From assembly GCF_947258525.1 (NCBI RefSeq), contig NZ_CAMYIP010000192.1, forward strand, positions 1 to 59,490: 59,490 bases of DNA, read 5' to 3'. Below are positions 34,938 through 43,232 of the stretch, in pieces. A program made the translations under genes and the position numbers. Position 1 is the stretch's first letter; every line of letters starts with the position of its first letter. A model generated the notes under the pieces. That model had not been told where the DNA came from, made no database searches, and saw only the letters and a program-made list of their open reading frames with translations. The DNA is from an uncultured Eudoraea sp. (GTDB lineage: Bacteria; Bacteroidota; Bacteroidia; Flavobacteriales; Flavobacteriaceae).

Positions 34938-36290
34938 ATGGACAAAAGGATTTTCAGAATTTCATTAACCGCCGCGCTGGCAGGTTTTTTATTTGGCTTT
35001 GATACCGTTGTAATCAGTGGGGCCAATTTGCCCATTAAAGAATTATGGAACACTTCACCCTGGTTCCACGGAACTTTTATAATGTCTATGGCGTTGTGGG
35101 GTACGGTATTGGGTTCTCTTTTTGGAGGCATCCCCTGTGATCTTTTTGGTAGGAAAAAAACCCTGTTCTGGATTGGTGTTTTATATTTTGTTTCGGCTAT
35201 GGGATCTGCTTTGGCTGTGGACCCCTATATGTTTTCTTTCTTCAGATTGATTGGGGGTCTGGGAGTGGGAGCTTCTTCTGTTGCTGCTCCAATTTATGTT
35301 TCAGAAATTTCATCATCAAAAAACCGAGGGCAGTTAGTGGCTCTATATCAATTTAATATAGTATTTGGGATTTTTATCGCTTTTATTTCCAATTATTTGC
35401 TCAAAGGTTTTGATGGTGCGAACGACTGGCGCTGGATGCTTGGTGTAGAGGCTATTCCCGCTTTAATATACAGTCTTATGGTACTTAAAATTCCGAACAG
35501 CCCCCGTTGGTTAGTGATAAAAAAACAGGATAATACAAGGGCGCTAAAAGTGTTGGAATTTCTTTCAAATAAGGAACATGCAAAGCTAAAACTTGAAGAA
35601 ATAAAGAATTCATTTAAGACAACAGATGCAAAAGAAAAACTCTTCACAAGTAAATATAAAAAACCACTTATACTTGCTTTTTTACTAGCTTTTTTTAACC
35701 AGATGTCCGGGATTAATTTTGTGCTTTATTACGCACCAGAAATCTTGGAAAGGGCAGGATTGGCCGCCAGGGAATCTTTGTTCAGCTCTATTTCCATAGG
35801 TATTGTCAATTTAATTTTTACACTTGTAGGGATACGATTGATTGATAAAGTGGGAAGACGAGAATTGATGAATATAGGCTCTATTGGTTATATCATAAGT
35901 CTGGCAATGGTGGGCTGGTGTTTTTACAGTGGAGCCGATTCTACCATACTTCTTGTTTTTATTCTGATTTTTATCGCCTCACACGCTATCGGACAAGGTG
36001 CGGTCATATGGGTTTTTATCTCGGAGATTTTTCCGAACAAAGTAAGGGCATTCGGCCAGTCATGGGGTACAGGTACACATTGGGTATTTGCGGCTTTAAT
36101 TACACTCCTTACTCCAATATTCCTGGATGCCAATGATGGTATCTTTAAGGATAACCCCTGGCCAATTTTTCTGTTTTTTGCATTTATGATGGTATTGCAA
36201 TTGTTATTTGTAATATTTATGATGCCTGAAACCAAAGGAATTTCACTTGAGGACTTAGAAAAAAAGTTAAGTCCGGATAAAGATTCTTGA
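34938..36290 (+). CDS. MFS sugar porter (sugar/H+ symporter family)
   Basis: The 450-residue protein has 12 membrane spans with the sugar porter signatures: GFLFGFDTVVISGA in span 1, FGRKKTL after span 2 (the GRR/K motif), IPNSPRWL after span 6, RLIDKVGRRELMN in the second half and PETKG after span 12. These define the XylE/GLUT-like family that imports hexoses or pentoses with protons. The precise sugar is not clear and no catabolic gene is adjacent. Length is normal. Confidence 0.93.
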   Translation: MDKRIFRISLTAALAGFLFGFDTVVISGANLPIKELWNTSPWFHGTFIMSMALWGTVLGSLFGGIPCDLFGRKKTLFWIGVLYFVSAMGSALAVDPYMFSFFRLIGGLGVGASSVAAPIYVSEISSSKNRGQLVALYQFNIVFGIFIAFISNYLLKGFDGANDWRWMLGVEAIPALIYSLMVLKIPNSPRWLVIKKQDNTRALKVLEFLSNKEHAKLKLEEIKNSFKTTDAKEKLFTSKYKKPLILAFLLAFFNQMSGINFVLYYAPEILERAGLAARESLFSSISIGIVNLIFTLVGIRLIDKVGRRELMNIGSIGYIISLAMVGWCFYSGADSTILLVFILIFIASHAIGQGAVIWVFISEIFPNKVRAFGQSWGTGTHWVFAALITLLTPIFLDANDGIFKDNPWPIFLFFAFMMVLQLLFVIFMMPETKGISLEDLEKKLSPDKDS

Positions 36291-36430
36291 AAAAAGCAAA
36301 TTACACTTTACCGAAAATTCAGGTATTACATCTCAAAAAGGCCCATTCTTATTGACTTTTAGTCGAATTATGGCATTGCAAATGTAATTTATTGTCATAA
36401 ATATGTACATTGTAGGAAATTATATGAATC

Positions 36431-36559
36431 ATGGAAGATCAATTAACATTTGGCACAAAGCTCCTTAACGGGTTCCTAAGCATAATGGTAGTGGTTTTGG
36501 TCTTAATTCTTGCCGCCGTGGTGATTTGCCTTATTCTGGCTGGTCTGGGCTTCTTTTAG
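36431..36559 (+). CDS. Single-span membrane miniprotein, 42 residues
   Basis: An ATG at 36431 opens 42 codons ending in TAG at 36557-36559. The product begins MEDQLTFGTKLLNGFLSI and then has one long hydrophobic helix rich in Val, Leu, Ile and Ala (about residues 19-42) to the very end. The codon use resembles that of the neighbouring genes. I recognise no family. It lies alone between the sugar porter and the TRAP operon, and no terminator or promoter is evident, so the evidence is the ORF and its membrane-helix pattern. Confidence 0.5.
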   Translation: MEDQLTFGTKLLNGFLSIMVVVLVLILAAVVICLILAGLGFF

Positions 36560-36922
36560 CAAGACACAAAACCGATTTTCCCCAATCTTGCCCACTTATC
36601 TTTTTCTTATTACTTGATTATCATTTTGAATTTATTCAAAATAAACTCACTTGTTATTAATGATTGAATGACAATGGGTTGAAAGAAAGTGATATCTATC
36701 AAAAGAGATTTCAGAAAAAAGGAATCTCTCATTTTTACTTTCCTGAAATTTGCATTTCAAATCCAAGAACTCTAAATCCCAAGTACCTCGGTTACGGTTT
36801 CTCTTGAAGATTGGCACCTGGATAAAGAAAATACATGGGTCAATTAATTACCCAGGTAAAATATTCCGGATTATAACGGACTACTTGTGTATATTGCAAA
36901 TAGAAACATTAAAGAAGATTTA
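36560..36922. promoter_or_regulatory. Intergenic region upstream of the TRAP operon with competing hairpins and a dyad
   Basis: No gene is seen in these 363 bases. AGAGATT (36704-36710) can pair with AATCTCT (36723-36729), and ATTTCAG (36708-36714) with CTGAAAT (36743-36749); the pairs share bases and exclude each other. Further on, the near-palindrome TGGGTcAATTAATTACCCA (36836-36854) is flanked by ACCTGG (36816-36821) and CCAGGT (36852-36857). The dyad lies 69-87 bases before the ATG, where a GntR- or LacI-type operator would be expected. No regulator gene is nearby. Confidence 0.35.
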
Positions 36923-37900
36923 ATGCGATTTAGGACTCTTCCATATTTTCTTTTATTTTTTTCCATATTTATTAGTTGCAATCGAATAGAAAAAACAAAG
37001 ACCATTAAATTGGCTCATGGACTCGATGTAAACCACTCTGTTCATAAAGCTATGGTCAAAATGGGAGCTGATCTAAAAGAGCTTTCAGGCGGTAAACTTC
37101 GTTTAGAAATATATCCGAGTCAACAGTTAGGAACAGAGCGACAATGTCTGGAACTTTTACAAATTGGAAGTCTGGATATGACTAAAGTTTCTGTAGGTGT
37201 ACTTGAAAATTTTGCTCCAAAAATGAAAGTCCTGGGACTGCCTTTCCTTTTCAGGGACAGGGCTCATGCATTTAAAGTATTAGACGGACCGGTAGGACGG
37301 CAATTATTAGAAGATGGGGAAAAATACTGGCTAAAAGGTTTGGGTTATTACGATGCCGGAAGCAGAAGTTTTTATACAAAGGACAGACCCATAAATTCAC
37401 CTGATGACCTTGACGGACTAAAAATAAGGGTCATGGAAAGTGTTACGGCAATAGATATGGTGGAAAGTTTAGGCGGCTCCCCCACACCTATTTCCTGGGG
37501 TGAATTATATACTTCTCTGCAACAAGGGGTTGTAGACGGTGCAGAAAACAATCCTCCAAGTTTCTATTTATCACGTCATTATGAAGTTTGTAAATACTAT
37601 ACACTTGATGAGCATACCGTCTTACCCGATGTGCTTCTGGCGGGAACACATCTATGGAAGAGACTTTCTTTAAAAGAAAAAGAATGGCTTACTCAAGCGG
37701 TAGATAAATCTATAGTCTATCAGCGTAAATTATGGTTGCAGTCAGAAGAAGAAGCCCTAAACGCAGTGCAGGAAGCTGGCGTTAAAATTATTAGACCAGA
37801 TAAAACCTTATTTTCGGAAAAGATTAAGGGCAATTATGAACAATACAGAAATAATGAAGAACTGTATAGATTAATACAAGAGATACAGCAAACCCAATAA
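36923..37900 (+). CDS. dctP: TRAP transporter substrate-binding protein (DctP family), lipoprotein
   Basis: I use the ATG at 36923; the frame is open 12 codons further to a GTG. The 325-residue protein has a lipobox SIFISC (Cys19), so it is tethered rather than free. GLDVNHSVHKAMVKMGADL, SQQLGTERQCLELLQIG, LKIRVMESVTAIDMVESLGG and GELYTSLQQGVVDGAENN are DctP-family motifs; the Arg in LKIRVME normally clamps the substrate carboxylate. It probably binds a sugar acid or other carboxylate. It starts the dctP-dctQ-dctM operon, directly abutting dctQ. Confidence 0.93.
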   Translation: MRFRTLPYFLLFFSIFISCNRIEKTKTIKLAHGLDVNHSVHKAMVKMGADLKELSGGKLRLEIYPSQQLGTERQCLELLQIGSLDMTKVSVGVLENFAPKMKVLGLPFLFRDRAHAFKVLDGPVGRQLLEDGEKYWLKGLGYYDAGSRSFYTKDRPINSPDDLDGLKIRVMESVTAIDMVESLGGSPTPISWGELYTSLQQGVVDGAENNPPSFYLSRHYEVCKYYTLDEHTVLPDVLLAGTHLWKRLSLKEKEWLTQAVDKSIVYQRKLWLQSEEEALNAVQEAGVKIIRPDKTLFSEKIKGNYEQYRNNEELYRLIQEIQQTQ

Positions 37901-38359
37901 ATGGAAATAAGGAATAAGATCGATAAGGTTTTGGCTAAGCTGTTAATAATCATAATGAGTATTATGGTTATTAATGTTCTATGGCAGGTATTTAGCAGAT
38001 ATTTCCTTGGAGCCCCCAGTTCCTTTACCGATGAACTGGCCCGGTACCTGATGATATGGATAGGCATACTTGGTGCCGCCTACGTTTCAGGCCGAAATAA
38101 GCATGTTGCCATAGATGTACTTCCTTCCAGATTAAATGCAAAATCTCAAAAAAAACTAAAACTGGTGGTCCGCATTTTAATTATTCTTTTCTGTTTGTTT
38201 GCCTTGGTTATTGGTGGCTCCAGATTGGTCTATGTTACCTATGTGCTCGATCAATATTCCCCTGCATTGCAAGTCCCTTTGGCCGCAGTATATATGGTTA
38301 TCCCTATAAGCGGAATACTGATCATATATTATAAAATTTCTGATATTTTAAATCAATAA
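37901..38359 (+). CDS. dctQ: TRAP transporter small permease (DctQ family)
   Basis: The 152-residue protein has four spans, with LARYLMIWIGILGAAYVSGRNKHVAID as the conserved central region of DctQ. It stabilises the large permease and docks the binding protein. The start follows the dctP stop with no gap and the stop lies five bases before dctM, so the three genes are one operon. Confidence 0.93.
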   Translation: MEIRNKIDKVLAKLLIIIMSIMVINVLWQVFSRYFLGAPSSFTDELARYLMIWIGILGAAYVSGRNKHVAIDVLPSRLNAKSQKKLKLVVRILIILFCLFALVIGGSRLVYVTYVLDQYSPALQVPLAAVYMVIPISGILIIYYKISDILNQ

Positions 38360-38364
38360 GTCAA

Positions 38365-39660
38365 ATGGAGTATATACCTGTCTTTGTTTTGGTCATTAGC
38401 TTTATAGGCTTACTTGCAATAGGTACTCCAGTAGCCTGGAGTATAACAATATCCGCACTGCTTACCATGTTGGTAAGCATTCCCGCATTACCTGCATTTA
38501 CAACAGTCGCTCAACGAATTGGGACAGGATTAGACAGTTTTGCACTCCTCGCTATTCCATTTTTTATACTCTCAGGTGAGTTAATGAACAAAGGAGGTAT
38601 TGCACATAGGTTGATTGCCTTTGCAAAAACATTGGTTGGTGCTTTGCCAGGTGGCCTGGCTCTTATTAATATCATTTCGGCCATGCTAATGGGTGCAATT
38701 GCGGGTTCTGCCATGGCATCGGCCTCTGCGATGGGCAGCATATTAGGTCCGGAAATGCAAAAAGATGGATACTCCAAAGAATTTGGTGCTGCGGTCAATA
38801 TAACATCGGCTACCACCGGACTCCTTATTCCTCCCAGCAACGTTCTGATAGTATATTCTTTGGCTAGTGGTGGTGCATCTATAGCAGCCTTATTCCTTGC
38901 AGGTTATATTCCCGGAATACTTACAGGTCTATTTTTAATGCTCGTGGCTTCCTATTGGGCCAAAAAAAAAGGGTATAAAGTTGGAAAACGAAGCACATTA
39001 AAAAATATTATTAAAACATTTATTGATGCTGTTCCCAGCTTATTTATGCTGGTGGTGGTCATAGGGGGTATTGTAACAGGTATATTTACAGCTACCGAAG
39101 CGTCGGCTATTGCAGTACTTTACAGCGTTGTGCTTGGTTTTATATACAAGGAAATCACATTCGGGAAACTACCCCAGATTTTATTAGATTCATCGGCTAC
39201 AACAGCCATTGTAATGCTTTTGATAGGGGCATCCATGAGCATGTCGTGGGCATTGTCTTTTGAGAATATTCCTCAAGATATAAGTACCGGTTTGTTGAGT
39301 ATTAGTGATAATAAAATAATCATATTGCTTATTATAAATCTTATACTTCTGTTTGTGGGCATATTTATGGATATGACTCCGGCAGTACTTATATTCACAC
39401 CCATATTTTTACCTGTGGTGATGAAGCTTGGCCTGGATCCGGTGCATTTTGGAATTATTATGATTTTAAACCTGTGTATCGGTTTATGCACACCACCGGT
39501 AGGCTCTGTACTATTTGTCGGTGTTGGAATAGCCAATACCACCATTGAGAAAGTAATTAAACCGCTCCTCCCCCTTTTTGTAGTAATGATTGTTGCTCTG
39601 TTCCTTATTACTTATTTACCTCAGTTAAGCCTTTGGTTACCTGGTTTATTTGATTTGTAG
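38365..39660 (+). CDS. dctM: TRAP transporter large permease (DctM family)
   Basis: The 431-residue protein has about 12 spans and the family motifs ALLAIPFFILSGELMNKGGIAHRL, AGSAMASASAMGSIL, ATTGLLIPPSNVLIVYSLASGG, IVTGIFTATEASAIAVLYS and CIGLCTPPVGSVLF. DctM is the sodium-coupled transport channel. Together with dctP and dctQ this is a complete TRAP system. Convergent with the next MFS gene, with no strong terminator in the 149 bases between. Confidence 0.95.
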   Translation: MEYIPVFVLVISFIGLLAIGTPVAWSITISALLTMLVSIPALPAFTTVAQRIGTGLDSFALLAIPFFILSGELMNKGGIAHRLIAFAKTLVGALPGGLALINIISAMLMGAIAGSAMASASAMGSILGPEMQKDGYSKEFGAAVNITSATTGLLIPPSNVLIVYSLASGGASIAALFLAGYIPGILTGLFLMLVASYWAKKKGYKVGKRSTLKNIIKTFIDAVPSLFMLVVVIGGIVTGIFTATEASAIAVLYSVVLGFIYKEITFGKLPQILLDSSATTAIVMLLIGASMSMSWALSFENIPQDISTGLLSISDNKIIILLIINLILLFVGIFMDMTPAVLIFTPIFLPVVMKLGLDPVHFGIIMILNLCIGLCTPPVGSVLFVGVGIANTTIEKVIKPLLPLFVVMIVALFLITYLPQLSLWLPGLFDL

Positions 39661-39809
39661 TGCAATTCATGTTCTCTATAAAATAAGCCAAGTTAAAGGA
39701 ACAGATGTCGATCCTACGAAGTCTAAAAGGGTACTAATTAGTGCTACAATGCTATTAAACAGTTATGAAATTGTCTGGAAGCAAAGGATAAGGCCCCATC
39801 AATTTTGAA

Positions 39810-41108
39810 TTAGGATAGCTTTGTTGAAGCCAGGTAAAAAGTTATGAAGCCGGCAAGTATTACTGGTATGGAAAAAATCATAAAATTCTCTGCCATCGAT
39901 AGCCCGATCCCTATAAGGATTCCACCAAGAGCTGGTCCAATAACTCCTCCAAGTCTGCCAACACCAATGGCCCAGCCCAGCCCGGTTGTCCTGAATTCTG
40001 TTGGATATATCCTGGCGGCCACAACATACAAGCCTACAAATCCACCCTGTAGGGTAAACCCGAGCAAACCAATTACAAAGAGCAAGGCACCGGAACCAAT
40101 AAACAATTTAAAAGTGGCCATCAAAATCCCCGTTATTCCTAAAAATAATGCCACTGTCCTCTTCAATCCCATTCTAGAGGAAATAAAGCCCTGTGTAATG
40201 ATCCCGAAAAAGGCCCCCATATTAAAAACTGTGCCGGCATAGATTGCCAATGACATTGAAAGACCAGTAGCCTCTGTAAGTTTTGGTATCCAGCTTATTA
40301 GAAAGTACAAACACCCGAATGCCATGAATAAAGCCGTCCATAACTGGAGTGTAGGCATACTAAATTCTTTGTTGAGTAGTTTGTTTACGGGAATACCTGA
40401 AGATTTCAACTCTAGTTTCGGAAGTCTCTCTAATGCCCCAAGCTCCATTTTACCCAGAATCGTATTCACGCGCTGCAATGCCCCTTTGGGCTGCCTTTTT
40501 AGATAATAATAAACAGACTCCCCCAATAAAAAAAAGATAAGTGGCAAGCAGATAAAAGAAGCCAGTCCGGCCAGTTTGAACATAACGGGCCAGCCATAAA
40601 CAGGTACTAAATTTGCCGATACTATACCGGTTAAAACAGCTCCAACCGGATAACCTGATAAGACGAAGCTGACCCAAAAATCCTTTTTACGATCCGGTGC
40701 ATATTCAGCAGTCAGTGAAGCCGTACTTGCAAGCATGCTTCCTATGCCTATGCCACTTAAAAACCTCAAAAACATTAACTGGGTAACGGTTTGCGACCAT
40801 GCCGTCATCAGTACGCTGGCACCCATTAAGAAAGCACTAATCAGGATCATTCTCTTTCTTCCAATCTGATCTGCAAAGGGTGCCAAAAACATAGCTCCAA
40901 TCATCATCCCTGCAAGTCCCGAACTAAAAACAATTCCCAACTCCTCCGGCCCTACCTGCCAGGATGTTGCTATTGCAGACGCACAATAGGAAATAACCAT
41001 AACGTCCATCCCGTCCAGAATATTCATAACAAAGCATACAAAGAAGGTGGTATATTGTAATTTTGACAGAGCCTGTCCGTCTATTAGCTCCTTTGTTGTT
41101 TTTTGCAT
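39810..41108 (-). CDS. MFS transporter, aromatic-acid/H+ symporter-like
   Basis: The 432-residue protein has 12 spans. NILDGMDVMVISYCASAI in span 1 carries the D-G-x-D motif of the aromatic acid:H+ symporter family (PcaK/BenK), and FADQIGRKRMILI is the MFS loop 2-3 motif. The C-terminal half has YVVAARIYPTEFRTTGLGWAIGVGRLGGVIGP, typical of the same family. Substrate likely an aromatic or other organic acid, not determinable here. Its start faces the 110-bp repeat region. Confidence 0.85.
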   Translation of the reverse strand: MQKTTKELIDGQALSKLQYTTFFVCFVMNILDGMDVMVISYCASAIATSWQVGPEELGIVFSSGLAGMMIGAMFLAPFADQIGRKRMILISAFLMGASVLMTAWSQTVTQLMFLRFLSGIGIGSMLASTASLTAEYAPDRKKDFWVSFVLSGYPVGAVLTGIVSANLVPVYGWPVMFKLAGLASFICLPLIFFLLGESVYYYLKRQPKGALQRVNTILGKMELGALERLPKLELKSSGIPVNKLLNKEFSMPTLQLWTALFMAFGCLYFLISWIPKLTEATGLSMSLAIYAGTVFNMGAFFGIITQGFISSRMGLKRTVALFLGITGILMATFKLFIGSGALLFVIGLLGFTLQGGFVGLYVVAARIYPTEFRTTGLGWAIGVGRLGGVIGPALGGILIGIGLSMAENFMIFSIPVILAGFITFYLASTKLS

Positions 41109-41356
41109 TCCCTGGTTTTAGATTGATGAGGTAAAGTTAGGGATTTAGACACTTAGGATAGAATTGAACTCCTTAGAACTTATAGGTATAAAACATTTCA
41201 AAGAGCTGGAAAGAAACTTTTGTTTCCGAAAAAACGTTTCATAATTAAAAATCCGACTTCTAAAAGTGGGCATTCTCATATTTACAGGCGGAGAGACTTC
41301 CCTCCCAATGCGGGATAGACTTCTCGTCTCTCCGCAATATCAACTTTGCTGAAAAG

Positions 41357-41385
41357 AAAAAACCTCCGAAGATCGGAGGTTTTTT
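41357..41385. terminator. Terminator in repeat copy 1
   Basis: AAAAAACCTCCGA and TCGGAGGTTTTTT form a perfect 13-bp stem with a three-base loop; A and T tracts make it functional in both directions. Confidence 0.85.
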
Positions 41386-41466
41386 ATAATCGTACAGGCG
41401 GAGAGACTTCCCGCCCATGGCGGGATAGACTTCTCGTCTCTCCGCAATATCAACTTTGCTGAAAAG

Positions 41467-41495
41467 AAAAAACCTCCGAAGATCGGAGGTTTTTT
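41467..41495. terminator. Terminator in repeat copy 2
   Basis: This is identical to the copy 1 terminator: a 13-bp stem with a three-base loop and T tract on either strand. Confidence 0.85.
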
Positions 41496-41684
41496 ATAAT
41501 CGTACAGGCGGAGAGACTCCTGCATTTTCCGTACCGATAGCTTCTCCTTCGTAATACTATGGAAAAGGAACTATCAGCTAAACGGGGATGCAAATATAAA
41601 GCAAAATTTCAATTTAAAAATAATCGAACTTCAATTTTATCTGCCTTCTTTTTGTAAATTTAGACTTTCTTGAAACTTTCGATA

Positions 41685-43073
41685 ATGCAAAACATAAAGG
41701 CTTACCTGGATCAACACAAAGAACGTTTTATCAATGAACTTATAGAACTCCTGAAAATGCCTTCTGTTAGCGCAGATTCCGCCTATTCCCATGATGTACT
41801 TGCCACTGCTGAAGCTTTTGCAACTTCTCTAAAGAATGCAGGCTGTGAGATTGTGGAAATTTGTGAAACGGATGGATATCCTATTGTATACGGCGAAAAA
41901 ATTATTAATGAGAAACTGCCAACGGTTCTTGTATACGGTCATTATGATGTACAACCACCAGATCCTTTAGACTTATGGGACTCCCCTCCTTTTGATCCGA
42001 TAATTAAAAAAACAGAACTCCACCCTGACGGTGCCATTTATGCACGTGGAGCTTCAGATGATAAAGGGCAGGTCTATATGCATGTGAAAGCGCTTGAATT
42101 CATGGTTGCTAACAACTCACTACCATGTAATGTCAAATTCATGATAGAAGGTGAAGAAGAAGTTGGAAGTGTAAGCTTATCTGCATTTGTTAAGGAGCAT
42201 CATAAAAAACTTTCAAATGATATCATTCTTATTTCAGATACCGGATTGATTGCAAATGACATTCCCTCAATTACAACCGGATTAAGAGGATTAAGCTATG
42301 TAGAAGTAGAAGTTACGGGTCCAAACCGAGACCTCCATTCCGGACTTTATGGTGGAACTGTCGCCAATCCAATTAACATTATGGCAAAAATGATTGCTTC
42401 TTTGCATGACGAAAACAACCATATTACTGTACCGGGATTTTACGATAAGGTGGACGAACTTACGAAGGAAGAGAGAACGGCCATGGCCAAAGCCCCTTTT
42501 GATCTAGATGCTTATAAAAAAGAACTTGATATCCAGGATGTCTATGGAGAAAAATCCTATTCCACCAATGAAAGGAACTCCATCCGTCCAACCCTTGATG
42601 TAAACGGCATTTGGGGAGGATATACGGGTGAAGGTGCTAAAACAGTGATTCCGAGCAAAGCGTACGCAAAAATATCCATGCGTCTGGTACCTCATCAGGA
42701 CTGGAAGGAAATAACTCGCTTGTTTGCAAAGCATTTTGAGAATATAGCTCCTTCCGGAGTAAGTGTAAAGGTTACTCCCCATCATGGTGGGGAGAGTTAT
42801 GTAACGCCTATAGACAGTATTGGCTACAAGGCCGCGAGTAAAGCCTTTGAAACCACTTTTGGCAAAGTTCCTGTGCCTAAAAGGAATGGAGGGAGTATCC
42901 CAATTGTACCCCTGTTTGAAGACGAATTGGGCAGCAAATCAATTCTTATGGGATTTGGCCTGGACAGTAATGCCATCCATTCCCCCAACGAACATTTCGG
43001 TGTTTGGAACTATTTAAAAGGAATTGAGACAATTCCATATTTTTATAAATACTACACAGAACTCTTTTCTTGA
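41685..43073 (+). CDS. M20 family metallopeptidase (dipeptidase)
   Basis: The start is the ATG at 41685 (462 residues); a TTG five codons upstream also keeps the frame but lacks support. The dinuclear-zinc site is complete: VYGHYDVQPPD (His, Asp), GASDDKGQ (bridging Asp), EGEEEVGS (Glu general base), SDTGL (Asp) and a C-terminal HSPNEHFG (His). NRDLHSGLYGG belongs to the lid domain that binds the substrate carboxylate. Proteins of this group cleave Xaa-Xaa dipeptides in the cytosol. The repeat region with two terminators lies directly upstream, between its promoter region and the MFS gene. Confidence 0.94.
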   Translation: MQNIKAYLDQHKERFINELIELLKMPSVSADSAYSHDVLATAEAFATSLKNAGCEIVEICETDGYPIVYGEKIINEKLPTVLVYGHYDVQPPDPLDLWDSPPFDPIIKKTELHPDGAIYARGASDDKGQVYMHVKALEFMVANNSLPCNVKFMIEGEEEVGSVSLSAFVKEHHKKLSNDIILISDTGLIANDIPSITTGLRGLSYVEVEVTGPNRDLHSGLYGGTVANPINIMAKMIASLHDENNHITVPGFYDKVDELTKEERTAMAKAPFDLDAYKKELDIQDVYGEKSYSTNERNSIRPTLDVNGIWGGYTGEGAKTVIPSKAYAKISMRLVPHQDWKEITRLFAKHFENIAPSGVSVKVTPHHGGESYVTPIDSIGYKAASKAFETTFGKVPVPKRNGGSIPIVPLFEDELGSKSILMGFGLDSNAIHSPNEHFGVWNYLKGIETIPYFYKYYTELFS

Positions 43074-43232
43074 AGAATTAAAATTTAACTAGAAATTTAT
43101 TTGTTCAAAAGTGTCAAAGGAAATTTCCTATATATCATAAAACCCTCTTGATTGGCTGTTATTATTTCATTAAAGTGTAACAAATAATAACAAATTGCGT
43201 TCTAACCAGTAGAATCAAAAACGAACACTATT

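Larger units (their letters stand above)
41283..41518. repeat. 110-bp tandem repeat (two full copies plus 16 bases) with hairpin and terminator in each unit
   Basis: Copy 1 is 41283-41392, copy 2 is 41393-41502 and a partial third copy is 41503-41518. The two full copies differ at three bases, all in the hairpin loop (positions 41303, 41308 and 41309 against 41413, 41418 and 41419). Each unit has a 10-bp inverted repeat GCGGAGAGAC / GTCTCTCCGC (41288-41297 with 41326-41335 in copy 1). In copy 2 the enclosed loop makes a second, perfect 7-bp hairpin (TCCCGCC / GGCGGGA); in copy 1 it is disrupted. The unit ends in an intrinsic terminator. It sits between divergent genes, so it is not at the end of a known transcript. 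Confidence 0.9.

Noticed and set aside
34938-41108. A single catabolic gene cluster linking the sugar porter, TRAP system and aromatic MFS
   Set aside because: No enzymes, shared regulator or operon structure connect the three transporters; their substrates remain undetermined.
41340-41525. 61-codon ORF on the minus strand covering the 110-bp repeat
   Set aside because: It spans two terminators and an inverted repeat, its protein repeats because the DNA repeats, and it shows no family features; an artefact of the repeat.
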